Shown here one piece after another: positions 1 to 7,740 of a DNA stretch of 26,915 nucleotides. The position numbers and the translations under genes are program-made. Each line of letters opens with the position of its first letter. The first letter of the stretch is position 1. Source of the DNA: Alphaproteobacteria bacterium UBA1254. Its GTDB lineage: Bacteria > Pseudomonadota > Alphaproteobacteria > RF32 > CAG-239. The stretch lies in NCBI GenBank assembly GCA_002308495.1, contig DBVW01000013.1, positions 46,508 to 73,422 of the forward strand, read 5' to 3'. The notes under the pieces are model-generated. The model saw only the letters and a list, made by a program, of their open reading frames with translations. It searched no databases and had not been told where the DNA came from.

Positions 1-134
1 TCAATAATTTTATATGAGGTGGCGACCATGCGCATCATATCCGACACTGCAACGCCCAATCTTTTTGTTCCGAAATCAAAACCGATTAACGCCCCGAAAG
101 GTTTTAAATTTTCTTTGAATTCTTTTATTTCCAT
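1..134 (-). CDS. ruvX: RuvX/YqgF-type Holliday junction resolvase, N-terminal fragment
   Basis: Only the first 44 codons are present; the gene runs off the left edge. The start is the ATG at 134-132, with a ribosome binding site AAGGA at 146-142. About 12 residues into the protein comes the segment GALIGFDFGTKRLGVAVSD, which matches the first strand of the RNase H-like fold. Its first Asp is the expected metal ligand, and the GTKRLGVAVSD signature is typical of RuvX/YqgF. The family is linked to Holliday junction resolution and to processing of 16S rRNA 5' ends. The gene is divergent from tolB and shares a 116-base intergenic region with it. The rest of the active site lies outside the window, so integrity cannot be judged. 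Confidence 0.85.
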   Translation of the reverse strand, partial: MEIKEFKENLKPFGALIGFDFGTKRLGVAVSDMMRMVATSYKII

Positions 135-152
135 TGAATTTTCCTTGCCCCA

Positions 153-180
153 AGAATAAATAAAAATAAAAAAATGTCAA
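153..180 (-). promoter_or_regulatory. candidate sigma-70 promoter for ruvX
   Basis: Read on the minus strand: TTGACA (180-175), a 16-base A/T-rich spacer, then TATTCT (158-153). The -35 is a perfect consensus match. Transcription would start only about 12 bases before the ruvX ATG, so the leader would barely include the ribosome binding site. That makes the assignment tentative. Confidence 0.4.
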
Positions 181-187
181 ATGCTAA

Positions 188-215
188 TTGAATCTTAAGA
201 ATATTGTTTTAGAAT
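188..215 (+). promoter_or_regulatory. candidate promoter for tolB
   Basis: TTGAAT (188-193), 16-base spacer, TAGAAT (210-215), followed about 25-30 bases later by the tolB ribosome binding site AAGGA (240-244). Reasonable sigma-70 shape and position; inferred by eye. Confidence 0.45.
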
Positions 216-250
216 CCGCTTAATCGTAATTTTTAATTTAAGGATATACC

Positions 251-1582
251 ATGAAAATCAAACATTTTCTTTTTGCTTTGTTGTGTTTCTTTGCTCTGCC
301 CGCAAATGCCGAGCTTGAAATTGATATTAACGGAGCCATGCGCGAACCTATGCCGATTGCCATTCCACGTATGATTACGCATACAAACGCCTTGGGTCAG
401 CTGTTCGGTGTCGGCTCTTATGCTTCCAAAATCAGAAACGTTATTTTAGCCGACTTGGAACGCAGCGGTTTGTTCAGAATTATTGACGAAGCAAGCTATA
501 TTGAAGATTTAGATTCGATTGATCAGCGCCCGAATTTTAACGATTGGCGCGCCATTAAGGCTCAAGCCCTCGTTCAAAGCGCCATCAGCGAAACGGAAAA
601 CGGGCAGCTTAAAGTTGAATTTCGCTTGTGGGACGCTTTCACGGGCGATCAGCTTCAGGGACAATCTTATACCACCACCAAAGAAAACTGGCGTCGTATC
701 TCGCACATTATTGCAGATGATATTTATGAGCGCCTGACCGGTGATAAGGGCTATTTTGATACGCGTATTGTTTATGTTTCGGAAAGCGGTCCGGCAACAA
801 AACGCGTGAAACGTTTGGCCATTATGGATCAAGACGGCGAAAATCACAAGTTTTTAACATCAGGCGCCGCCATGGCCTTAACACCGCGTTTTTCGCCGAA
901 TATGCAAAAAGTAACCTACATTTCGTTTTCGGGCTTAACACCGAAGGTTTACATTTTAGACATTGAATCGGGAAAACAGGAATTGCTCGGCAACTTCCCC
1001 GGCATGACCTTTGCTCCCGTCTTTTCACCCGACAGTTCTAAGGTTTTGCTCTCGTTTGCCGCAAAAGGCAACACCGAAATCTATGAAATGGATTTAAGGC
1101 ACAAATCGACTCGTCAACTTACGAAACATCCGGCAATTGACACGTCTCCTTCATATTCTCCCGACGGCGAAAAGATTGTCTTTAACTCTGACAGAGGCGG
1201 CAATCAGCAACTTTATGTGATGGACGCCGACGGCTCAAATGTTGAGCGTATCAGTTTCGGCAGGGGCAAATATGCCACACCGGTTTGGTCTCCGCGAGGC
1301 GATTATATTGCTTTCACCAAAATGGCAGGCGGCGAATTTTATATCGGCGTGATGCACCCGGACGGAAGCGGCGAGCGCGTTTTGGCAAGCGGCTGGCTTG
1401 TTGAAGGACCGACATGGTCACCGAACGGCCGCGTTTTGATGTTTTTCAAACAAGACCGCAGCTCCGGCAACCGTGCCGCACCCGTTAAGCTGTATACCAT
1501 TGATGTGACGGGTTATAACGAGCGTTTGGTTGTAACACCGGCCGAGGCATCCGATCCGGCCTGGTCTCCGTTGCTTCCTTAA
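251..1582 (+). CDS. tolB: Tol-Pal system periplasmic beta-propeller protein TolB
   Basis: This 443-residue protein is the usual length for TolB. A signal peptide ends at PANA-20, followed by ELEIDINGA, so the mature protein is periplasmic. An N-terminal alpha/beta domain (about 21-170) precedes a six-bladed beta-propeller. The blades show repeated TolB/WD-like units such as YSPDGEKIVFNSDRGG, LYVMDADGSNVERISFG and WSPRGDYIAFTK. TolB links the inner-membrane TolQRA motor to peptidoglycan-associated Pal and supports outer-membrane constriction at division. Start: ATG at 251, with AAGGA seven bases ahead. The gene is usually followed by pal and ybgF/cpoB. Here it is monocistronic: a terminator follows at once and the next gene faces it. 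The rest of the Tol system must lie elsewhere. Confidence 0.97.
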   Translation: MKIKHFLFALLCFFALPANAELEIDINGAMREPMPIAIPRMITHTNALGQLFGVGSYASKIRNVILADLERSGLFRIIDEASYIEDLDSIDQRPNFNDWRAIKAQALVQSAISETENGQLKVEFRLWDAFTGDQLQGQSYTTTKENWRRISHIIADDIYERLTGDKGYFDTRIVYVSESGPATKRVKRLAIMDQDGENHKFLTSGAAMALTPRFSPNMQKVTYISFSGLTPKVYILDIESGKQELLGNFPGMTFAPVFSPDSSKVLLSFAAKGNTEIYEMDLRHKSTRQLTKHPAIDTSPSYSPDGEKIVFNSDRGGNQQLYVMDADGSNVERISFGRGKYATPVWSPRGDYIAFTKMAGGEFYIGVMHPDGSGERVLASGWLVEGPTWSPNGRVLMFFKQDRSSGNRAAPVKLYTIDVTGYNERLVVTPAEASDPAWSPLLP

Positions 1583-1586
1583 AAAG

Positions 1587-1613
1587 AAAGCCTCTCATTT
1601 GAGAGGCTTTTTT
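1587..1613. terminator. bidirectional intrinsic terminator between tolB and DMT transporter
   Basis: Perfect 10-bp stem AAAGCCTCTC/GAGAGGCTTT with an ATTT loop, A-rich on the left and T-rich on the right, so it can terminate both converging genes. Confidence 0.9.
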
Positions 1614-1614
1614 C

Positions 1615-2622
1615 TTATTTCTTAAAAGCTTGATTAATCATCATCTGAAGCATCTGTCCGCGCTTGGTGCGCATCAAGACCATACACGCCGAGCTTAACA
1701 TAATCGTCACGGCAGCAAACCAGTCGATTGATGAAAAAGAAAGTTTCGGCAACAGGGCAAAGGCGCCGGCGATGACTTCAACAAAATATGTGAACAAGGC
1801 TTGCGTTGAGCGGAACATCATAAAATATTCGCTGTTTGACAAGCTGACAGCATATAAATAGCAATACATGGAAGCCGCATAAAAACATACGCCGTTAATA
1901 AGACCGCAAAGAAGATTGTTCGGCGCAATATATTCCGAAGGTATCGGCAATAATTTTAAGAACTTGAAGGTGTTTAAGAAACTTTCGGGCAAGAACATCA
2001 CGATGGCGCCTAACAAGGCCGACACAATCATTAAGGTGATTGCGCTCACAAATAAAACCCAACCCGTGAAGCTTAATCTGTCACGAATACTCATATTTGC
2101 CTTATTGTCATGATGAACTTCCGCAAAAATGGTTCGTGCGTTATTCAAAAGCGCAGAAATGACAACGAAAATAACTGCCTTAATCGCCGTATCCATCGGC
2201 AAATCCGCCACCAAAATAAAGCAGCCGAACAAGATAAATACCATTGCCACAAAGTCAATTGAACCCGGGCGTCTTTTAAAAATCATCCATGCGAGCAAAA
2301 CCGAGAAAATAATTTCGACATTACCGAGCAAATTGGCCTGAGTTGAAGAAATATATACAAAAGCCATTAACATAAAAAGGTTTCTGAAAATTTGCAACGC
2401 ACCGAAAACCCACGTTTGATAGTTCGTTACAATTTCTTTGACATTCGTGTTTCGTCCGCCGATAACAATCAAAGCCAAACCGCTGAATAAAATATTTGAA
2501 CAGGCTATTGCAAACTGATTACAACCGTGCGCCAACAAGCTGTAACGCAAAAAGATGTTTGAAACAGCCCATAAAAAAACCGTTAACACAGACACCATAG
2601 CGCCTTTATACATATTAACCAT
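1615..2622 (-). CDS. DMT-superfamily (EamA-like) inner-membrane transporter
   Basis: A 335-residue, strongly hydrophobic protein with about ten predicted membrane helices in two halves. This is the usual plan of the drug/metabolite transporter (EamA) superfamily. The first half has the typical helix 3-4 segment (LMAFVYISSTQANLLGNVEI), in which a small-residue turn is followed by helix 4. The second half has the matching YAVSLSNSEYFMMFRS at about 260-275. The C-terminus is a short basic tail, as in inner-membrane proteins. Start: ATG at 2622 with ribosome binding site AAGGA (2635-2631). The 187 bases upstream are A/T-rich with no convincing promoter. Substrates in this superfamily range from amino acids to nucleotide sugars and metabolites. 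Nothing here identifies the substrate. It is a single-gene unit. Confidence 0.85.
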   Translation of the reverse strand: MVNMYKGAMVSVLTVFLWAVSNIFLRYSLLAHGCNQFAIACSNILFSGLALIVIGGRNTNVKEIVTNYQTWVFGALQIFRNLFMLMAFVYISSTQANLLGNVEIIFSVLLAWMIFKRRPGSIDFVAMVFILFGCFILVADLPMDTAIKAVIFVVISALLNNARTIFAEVHHDNKANMSIRDRLSFTGWVLFVSAITLMIVSALLGAIVMFLPESFLNTFKFLKLLPIPSEYIAPNNLLCGLINGVCFYAASMYCYLYAVSLSNSEYFMMFRSTQALFTYFVEVIAGAFALLPKLSFSSIDWFAAVTIMLSSACMVLMRTKRGQMLQMMINQAFKK

Positions 2623-2746
2623 TGTATTTATCCTTATAAAACATAACTTGATATATGCCCATATTATTTTATTGAAACAAAAAATCCACTCTTTTTTTTC
2701 AATCTGTCGATAATATTAAAAAAAACGCTAAAAATTAAAAAAAAAC

Positions 2747-2775
2747 TTGCCATTTTAGACAAATAATGTTATAAA
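2747..2775 (+). promoter_or_regulatory. promoter for the 2810 gene
   Basis: TTGCCA (2747-2752), 17-base spacer, TATAAA (2770-2775). A strong AAGGAG ribosome binding site follows at 2796-2801. Good consensus match and spacing. Confidence 0.6.
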
Positions 2776-2809
2776 TAGAGTATCGGATAATTTTTAAGGA
2801 GATAAAGAA

Positions 2810-3289
2810 ATGGCATTTATTCAAAATCGCGACGGCACCCTTTCCACACCGGAAGCTTATAAAGAAAGCTTGAACTGGGAAGGCGGTGACCATAAAAACG
2901 AAAAAATCGAAATCATGAAAATGAGAGTTGCGTTACGCCCCATCGAAAGAAGAGCATTTGATGCTTTCATGGCTTCGGATGCGGTTAAAAGATACGTCAA
3001 CAACAAGCAAATTGCCGAAGACAAGCGCGAGGGACGCAAAACGTTGCTCGAAAACTCCGCCGTTCAGGAATTGATGCGTGTTCGCACCGAAGATCGTCGT
3101 CTTCAAGACAGCAAAAAACCGCCGCTCAAAGATGCCGATTATCGCCTTTCCTTAACAAGTGAAGGTATTGTTATTTCAAAATATCGCGAAAAACAGCTCA
3201 GAGAAAGCGAGCTTCAACAAGAAAAGGACCGTACGGCTGCCGCTTTGGAAGCAATGGGCGGGCGAGCTCCGGACACACACAGTTGGTAA
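2810..3289 (+). CDS. hypothetical soluble protein, 159 residues
   Basis: I do not recognise a family. The product has no signal peptide or membrane segment and is rich in Lys, Arg, Glu and Asp. Most of it should be helical: about residues 30-55, 58-105 and a charged C-terminal helix at 125-150. A shorter, possibly beta segment (DYRLSLTSEGIVISKYREKQ) sits near 107-126. The gene looks real. It has an ATG start preceded by AAGGAG at good spacing, a promoter-like -35/-10 upstream, and its own intrinsic terminator just downstream. Codon use is like that of the neighbouring housekeeping genes. It stands alone between a transporter and the ribosomal operon, so context does not suggest a role. Confidence 0.8.
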   Translation: MAFIQNRDGTLSTPEAYKESLNWEGGDHKNEKIEIMKMRVALRPIERRAFDAFMASDAVKRYVNNKQIAEDKREGRKTLLENSAVQELMRVRTEDRRLQDSKKPPLKDADYRLSLTSEGIVISKYREKQLRESELQQEKDRTAAALEAMGGRAPDTHSW

Positions 3290-3307
3290 AACAAACGTCT
3301 ATTTATC

Positions 3308-3337
3308 AAAGCAGCCTTTATCGGCTGCTTTTTTTTA
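3308..3337 (+). terminator. intrinsic terminator after the 2810 gene
   Basis: Stem AAAGCAGCC (3308-3316) / GGCTGCTTT (3323-3331), loop TTTATC, followed by a run of T to 3337. Confidence 0.88.
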
Positions 3338-3461
3338 TTTTGATTTTTTAAAGTTAATTGATTTTTAAGCAAATTTTTGATGCCCTTCTTTAATAAAAAT
3401 CGTCAAAATTTAAGGTTCCTTTTTTCTTTACACTTTCGTTTAAAAATAATTAAAAAAACTC

Positions 3462-3489
3462 TTGATTTCTGAGAAAAATGGTGTATAAG
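3462..3489 (+). promoter_or_regulatory. promoter of the rpmI-rplT-pheST-proS operon
   Basis: TTGATT (3462-3467; CTTGAT when read one base earlier), 16-base spacer, TATAAG (3484-3489). The expected start near 3496 leaves a leader of about 80 bases before rpmI. Confidence 0.6.
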
Positions 3490-3498
3490 GTTGTTTTT

Positions 3499-3536
3499 GT
3501 CAGTTGGCGGTTCGGGCTAAATGGCATGCCTGACTG
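3499..3536 (+). promoter_or_regulatory. possible structured leader of the rpmI operon
   Basis: In the predicted 5' leader, GTCAG (3499-3503) can pair with CTGAC (3530-3534). Alternatively CAGT plus GGC (3501-3508) can pair with GCC plus ACTG (3528-3536). Several rpmI-rplT operons are autoregulated by L20 binding to the leader, so an L20 site is conceivable. The stems are short and no known leader family is recognised. Confidence 0.3.
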
Positions 3537-3575
3537 CTTGAATATTAATCCATTTTTATAAAGGAATAGGATAAA

Positions 3576-3773
3576 ATGCCGAAATTAAAAACAAAAAGTT
3601 CCGCGAAAAAACGCTTCAGCGTGACAAGTACCGGAAAAATTAAAAAGAATGCTGCTTTTAAAAGACACCTCCTCTTTAACAAAGGCACAAAAATGAAAAG
3701 ACACGCCAGAGGGACTTCTCTCTTGAACGAGTCTGATGTTCAAATTGTTAAAAAGTTTTTACCGTATTTATAA
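3576..3773 (+). CDS. rpmI: 50S ribosomal protein bL35
   Basis: The 65-residue, very basic product has the standard bL35 start MPKLKTKSSAKKRF. It also has the characteristic internal HLLFNKGTKMKRHAR, where most bL35 proteins have a conserved Lys/Arg-rich turn. Length is normal for the family. bL35 sits in the large subunit and threads into 23S rRNA. Start: ATG at 3576, with AAAGGAATAGG just ahead. It is the first gene of the operon and rplT follows after 12 bases, the standard bacterial order. In many bacteria infC precedes rpmI. Here a promoter and a terminator-bounded unknown gene lie upstream, so infC is elsewhere. Confidence 0.98.
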   Translation: MPKLKTKSSAKKRFSVTSTGKIKKNAAFKRHLLFNKGTKMKRHARGTSLLNESDVQIVKKFLPYL

Positions 3774-3785
3774 GGAGGATTTGTT

Positions 3786-4145
3786 ATGTCACGTATGAAA
3801 AGAGGTATGATCGCTTCAGCCCGTCATAAAAAAATTTTGGATATGGCGAAAGGTTACAGAGGTCGCAATAAAAACGTTTTCAGAGTTGCTGTTGAAAAGG
3901 TTGAAAAAGGTTTGCAATATGCATACCGTGATCGCCGTGCGAAAAAGAGAAGTTTCCGCGCTTTGTGGATTCAACGCATCAACGCAGCCACACGTTTGCA
4001 TGATATGACTTATTCTCGATTTATCAGCGGGCTTATCAAAGCCGGTATTGAACTTGACCGTAAAGTTCTCGCTGATATCGCTTTGAAAGAGCCCAAAGCT
4101 TTTGCTAAGCTTGTCGATTCTGCCAAAGCAGCTCTTAATAAATAA
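3786..4145 (+). CDS. rplT: 50S ribosomal protein bL20
   Basis: The 119-residue product is the standard length for bL20. The N-terminus (MSRMKRGMIASARHKKILDM) is the long basic helix that penetrates 23S rRNA. The globular C-terminal half contains LWIQRINAA and the MTYSRFISGL segment typical of the family. bL20 is needed for early 50S assembly and is often the autoregulator of rpmI-rplT. A strong AAGGAGG site overlaps the region after the rpmI stop (3773-3779) and sets the ATG at 3786. The gene is followed by a strong hairpin before pheS. Confidence 0.98.
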   Translation: MSRMKRGMIASARHKKILDMAKGYRGRNKNVFRVAVEKVEKGLQYAYRDRRAKKRSFRALWIQRINAATRLHDMTYSRFISGLIKAGIELDRKVLADIALKEPKAFAKLVDSAKAALNK

Positions 4146-4167
4146 GAAGTAAAAAGTCATTTAAGTT

Positions 4168-4205
4168 AAAAAGAGTTATCTTGGCAGATCAAGATGGCTC
4201 TTTTT
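4168..4205 (+). terminator. strong hairpin between rplT and pheS (attenuator or partial terminator)
   Basis: A16-bp stem, AAAAAGAGTTATCTTG (4168-4183) with CAAGATGGCTCTTTTT (4190-4205), is continuous in RNA if two G-U pairs are counted. The loop is GCAGAT. The T run lies within the stem and is followed by ATG, so termination is probably partial. It would let the ribosomal pair be expressed above the synthetase genes. I see no phenylalanine-rich leader peptide before it. Confidence 0.7.
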
Positions 4206-4224
4206 ATGTTTAGAGGAAATTGTG

Positions 4225-5334
4225 ATGGAAAACATGAAAGATTTGGAATGTAAAATTTTAGGGCAAATTGCCGAAGCTGCCGATTTAAAACAGCTTGACG
4301 AAATCAGAGTTTCGGCGCTCGGCAAAAAAGGCTCTATCACCGAAGCCATGAAAACTTTGGGAACAATGGCTCAAGAAGAACGTATTGAAACGGCAAAACA
4401 GCTCAATTTGATGAAAACAACCATTGAAGAGGCATTGCTCAAAAGAAAAACCGTTCTTGATGATGAAGCTTTGAATGCAAAACTTCAAAACGAAAAAGTG
4501 GATGTGACTTTGCCTTGCCGTCCCGAAACGCAAGGGCGTATTCATCCCGTTTCTAAAATTTTTGAAGAAGTGATTGCCATTTTCGGAACAATGGGTTTTG
4601 AAGTTGCCGAAGGCCCTGATATTGAAGATCAGTTTCATAACTTTAATGCTTTAAATATGCCGTTAAACCATCCCGCACGACAAATGCAAGACACATTTTA
4701 TGTTGCTCAGGCATCAGATAAACCTTTTGATATGGAAGATGCGTATGTTGTGCGCACTCAAACATCCGGCATACAGATCAGAACAATGGAGGTAAAAAAA
4801 CCGCCGATCCGCATTATTGCCCCCGGCCGAACCTATCGTTCGGATATGGACGCAACGCATACGCCGATGTTTCATCAGCTTGAAGGCTTGGTGATTGATA
4901 AGACAACAACAATGGCACATCTGAAAGGATGTTTGTATGATTTTGTTAAAGCGTTTTTCGAACTTGATGATATTCCGGTTCGTTATCGTCCGTCGTATTT
5001 TCCGTTTACGGAACCGTCGGCAGAAATGGATATCGGATGTTTAAAAACAAAAACGGAACTTAAAGTCGGTGCGGGTAACGACTGGCTTGAAATCTTGGGT
5101 TGCGGCATGGTTCATCCGAATGTTTTAAGAGCCGGCGGCATTGATCCTGATGAATATCAGGGTTTTGCATTCGGTCTCGGAATAGACAGACTTGCCATGC
5201 TTAAATATGGTATTCCTGATTTGCGCACCTTTTTCGAATCAGATGTCAGATGGCTTAAAAACTATGGCTTTGCCCCACTTGATTTTTCATCAATGACCGG
5301 CGGCTTATCGGGTAACGGAGGACAAACACGATGA
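4225..5334 (+). CDS. pheS: phenylalanyl-tRNA synthetase alpha subunit
   Basis: PheS is the catalytic subunit of the alpha2-beta2 class II enzyme that charges tRNA-Phe. The first 90 residues form the coiled-coil tRNA-binding arm, with SALGKKGSITEAMKTLG as the usual turn. The catalytic core follows with GFEVAEGPDIEDQFHNFNALN, motif 2 (VRTQTSGIQIRTM ... IIAPGRTYRSD, then THTPMFHQLEGL) and motif 3 (GFAFGLGIDRLAMLKYGI). The usual HTSPVQ of motif 2 reads QTSGIQ here, a mild variant. A GTG three bases upstream (4222) is also open. I choose ATG at 4225 because GAGG (4213-4216) then sits eight bases ahead. The stop overlaps the pheT start (ATGA), so the two subunits are translationally coupled. Confidence 0.97.
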   Translation: MENMKDLECKILGQIAEAADLKQLDEIRVSALGKKGSITEAMKTLGTMAQEERIETAKQLNLMKTTIEEALLKRKTVLDDEALNAKLQNEKVDVTLPCRPETQGRIHPVSKIFEEVIAIFGTMGFEVAEGPDIEDQFHNFNALNMPLNHPARQMQDTFYVAQASDKPFDMEDAYVVRTQTSGIQIRTMEVKKPPIRIIAPGRTYRSDMDATHTPMFHQLEGLVIDKTTTMAHLKGCLYDFVKAFFELDDIPVRYRPSYFPFTEPSAEMDIGCLKTKTELKVGAGNDWLEILGCGMVHPNVLRAGGIDPDEYQGFAFGLGIDRLAMLKYGIPDLRTFFESDVRWLKNYGFAPLDFSSMTGGLSGNGGQTR

Positions 5335-7724
5335 AATTAACACTTTCTTGGTTAAAAGAACACTTAGAAACAACCGCCGACTTAAGTACGATTGTCGAAA
5401 CACTTACAAGAATCGGTTTGGAAGTTGAAGAAGTTTATAATCCTGCCGAAAATCTGAAAGGTTTTATCACAGCAAAGGCTCAAAATGTGCGGATGCATCC
5501 GGATTCTGACCACCTTCATTTAATGGATGTCGATACGGGAAAAGAAAAATTGCAGGTTGTTTGCGGCGCACCGAATGTGAAAGAAGGCATGATAGGCATT
5601 TTTGCACCGGTCGGAACAAATATCCCCTGCTACAATGAAATCCTGAAAGTCGGCAAAATCAGAGGTGTTGAAAGTTTCGGGATGATGTGTTCCGAAAAAG
5701 AGCTTTGCATCGGCGAAGATCACAGCGGCATTATTGAACTGCCTTCCGATACACCTGTCGGGGTTGATGCGGCTGATGTTTTAAATATTGATCCGGTCAT
5801 TGAAATATCCATTACGCCGAACAGAGCAGAATGTTTGGGCGTCAGAGGTGTTGCACGTGATTTGGCCGCTGCCGGTCTCGGAACATTAAAACCGCTTGAA
5901 ATTAAGAAAATCAAAGGCACTTTCGAAAGCCCGATTAAAGTTAAAGTTAACTGCAAAAACGAGTGCCCGACCTATGTCGGCAGATATATCAAAAATGTTG
6001 ACAACACCCGCCAAACACCGAAATGGATGAGAGATCGTTTAACGGCAATCGGTTTAAGATCTATTTCACCGCTTGTTGATATTACAAACTATATCAACTA
6101 TGATTTGGCGCGCCCGTTGCATGTTTTTGATGCGGATACAATTAAAGGCGACATTCAAGTCAGAATGTGTCATGATAAAGAGCACTTTGTCGCTTTAGAT
6201 GAAAAAGAATATGATTTGGACGATTTATCGCTTGGCATTTGCGATGATGAAGGTATCGAATGTTTGGGCGGTATTATGGGCGGTCTTCAAAAAGGTTGCT
6301 CGGAAAACACCAAAAATGTTTTCTTAGAATGCGCTTTGTTTAAGCCTGCCTGTATTGCACGAACGGGGCGTAAATTCGGCATTGAATCTGATTCCCGTTA
6401 TCGTTATGAACGTTGGGTCGATCCGAAATCAAATGTTTTAGGTTCTGATTATGCGACTTCGCTTATTTTGGAAATTTGCGGCGGAGAGGCCTCGGATATT
6501 ATGGTTGAAGGCGATGAAAACACGCCCGATCAAGTTGCTTATATTCGCCCGTCAAGAATGAAAACTTTTGCCGGCATTGAAGTAGAAGAACAAAAAATTA
6601 TTGAAATTTTAAACAGTCTCGGTTTTAAAACGTCTGTTGAAGGCGACAAAATTAAAGCTGTTTCACCCTCTTGGCGCGGTGATATTGAATGTGAACAAGA
6701 TTTAATTGAAGAAATTATCCGCATGATCGGTCTTGATAAAATAGAAGCTTTGAGTTTGCCGTATAACCAGCTCCCGACTCAAACATTAAGTCCGGCTCAG
6801 CAAAGAATTGTTACGGCAAAACACGAGCTTGCGGAACGCGGCATGTATGAAACGGTTACATGGAGCTTTACAGATTCAAAACTGGCCGACGTTTTTCATA
6901 AACCCAACCAGCAGGATACCGTTTTGCTTGCCAATCCGATTTCGGCAGAATTAAACGAAATGCGTCCTTCTATTTTGCCAAACCTTTTAATTGCTGCCAA
7001 AAACAACATTTCCAGAGGTTATTCAAATCTTTCTCTGTTTGAAATCGGTCCTGAATTTTACGGACGCCACCCTAAAGAGCAATTAACCGTGGCGGCAGGT
7101 GTCAGAGCAGGTTTGACTTCCGATAAAGATTGGAACAAAACCAGCAGATCTTTTGATTTGTTTGATGTTAAGGCTGATGCTTTGGCTGTCATCGGTGCAT
7201 GCAAGGGACCTTTTGAAAACCCTCAAATTACAACCGATGCACCGGCTTATTATCATCCCGGACGCAGCGGCACAATTCGTTTGGGTAAAAATGTTTTGGC
7301 TTATTTCGGAGAACTGCATCCGAATGTGATTAAAAAGTTCGGTTTAAAAACTCGCGCTCAAGCTTTTGAGGTTTATATTGACAATATTCCTCTGCCGAGA
7401 AACAGCGCCGATAAATCTAAAAAGAAACTTGAACTTTCGGCTTTTCAACCCGTCGTTAAAGACCTGGCTTTTGTTGTTGATGCAAACGTCACCGCAGCAA
7501 ATCTTATGGCGGCGGCGAAAAATGCCGACAGAAATTATATCACGGATGTTCGCTTGTTTGACCTTTATGAAGGCGACAATTTGCCTGAAAACAAAAAGTC
7601 TGTGGCGATTTCGGTTGTTTTTCAACCAAAAGAACAGACATTTACCGATAAAGATATTGAAAACTTGATGAACAAAGTAATTGTTAATGTAAATAAAAAT
7701 ACAGGCGGCGAACTTCGCGCTTAA
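5331..7724 (+). CDS. pheT: phenylalanyl-tRNA synthetase beta subunit
   Basis: At 797 residues this is a full-length bacterial PheT. Domains in order: N-terminal region (MKLTLSWLKEHLE) and EMAP/OB-fold tRNA-binding domain (about 40-150, with VRMHPDSDHLHLMDVDTG and VVCGAPNVKEGM); B3/B4 editing domain (about 200-400, including SPLVDITNYINYDLARPLHVFDAD and RYERWVDP); B5 domain (about 405-475); catalytic-like core without activity (LSPAQQRIV onward); and C-terminal ferredoxin-like anticodon-binding domain (FQPVVKDLAFVVD). The beta subunit holds structure, editing of Tyr-tRNA-Phe and tRNA binding. ATGA overlap with pheS; proS follows 16 bases later. Confidence 0.97.
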   Translation: MKLTLSWLKEHLETTADLSTIVETLTRIGLEVEEVYNPAENLKGFITAKAQNVRMHPDSDHLHLMDVDTGKEKLQVVCGAPNVKEGMIGIFAPVGTNIPCYNEILKVGKIRGVESFGMMCSEKELCIGEDHSGIIELPSDTPVGVDAADVLNIDPVIEISITPNRAECLGVRGVARDLAAAGLGTLKPLEIKKIKGTFESPIKVKVNCKNECPTYVGRYIKNVDNTRQTPKWMRDRLTAIGLRSISPLVDITNYINYDLARPLHVFDADTIKGDIQVRMCHDKEHFVALDEKEYDLDDLSLGICDDEGIECLGGIMGGLQKGCSENTKNVFLECALFKPACIARTGRKFGIESDSRYRYERWVDPKSNVLGSDYATSLILEICGGEASDIMVEGDENTPDQVAYIRPSRMKTFAGIEVEEQKIIEILNSLGFKTSVEGDKIKAVSPSWRGDIECEQDLIEEIIRMIGLDKIEALSLPYNQLPTQTLSPAQQRIVTAKHELAERGMYETVTWSFTDSKLADVFHKPNQQDTVLLANPISAELNEMRPSILPNLLIAAKNNISRGYSNLSLFEIGPEFYGRHPKEQLTVAAGVRAGLTSDKDWNKTSRSFDLFDVKADALAVIGACKGPFENPQITTDAPAYYHPGRSGTIRLGKNVLAYFGELHPNVIKKFGLKTRAQAFEVYIDNIPLPRNSADKSKKKLELSAFQPVVKDLAFVVDANVTAANLMAAAKNADRNYITDVRLFDLYEGDNLPENKKSVAISVVFQPKEQTFTDKDIENLMNKVIVNVNKNTGGELRA

Positions 7725-7740
7725 AAAGAGGAATAAAAAT

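Noticed and set aside
3816..4160. 114-codon open frame on the minus strand opposite rplT
   Set aside because: Fully antisense to rplT, with Cys/Phe/His-rich composition typical of a shadow frame and no ribosome binding site of note.
4146..4170. Phe-rich leader peptide for pheST attenuation
   Set aside because: No start codon followed by phenylalanine codons exists between rplT and the hairpin.
4222..4224. GTG start for pheS, directly before the ATG
   Set aside because: The adjacent ATG at 4225 has better spacing to GAGG and gives the usual N-terminus.
4285..4638. 117-codon minus-strand frame inside pheS
   Set aside because: Antisense to the conserved pheS coding sequence; composition is that of a reversed frame.
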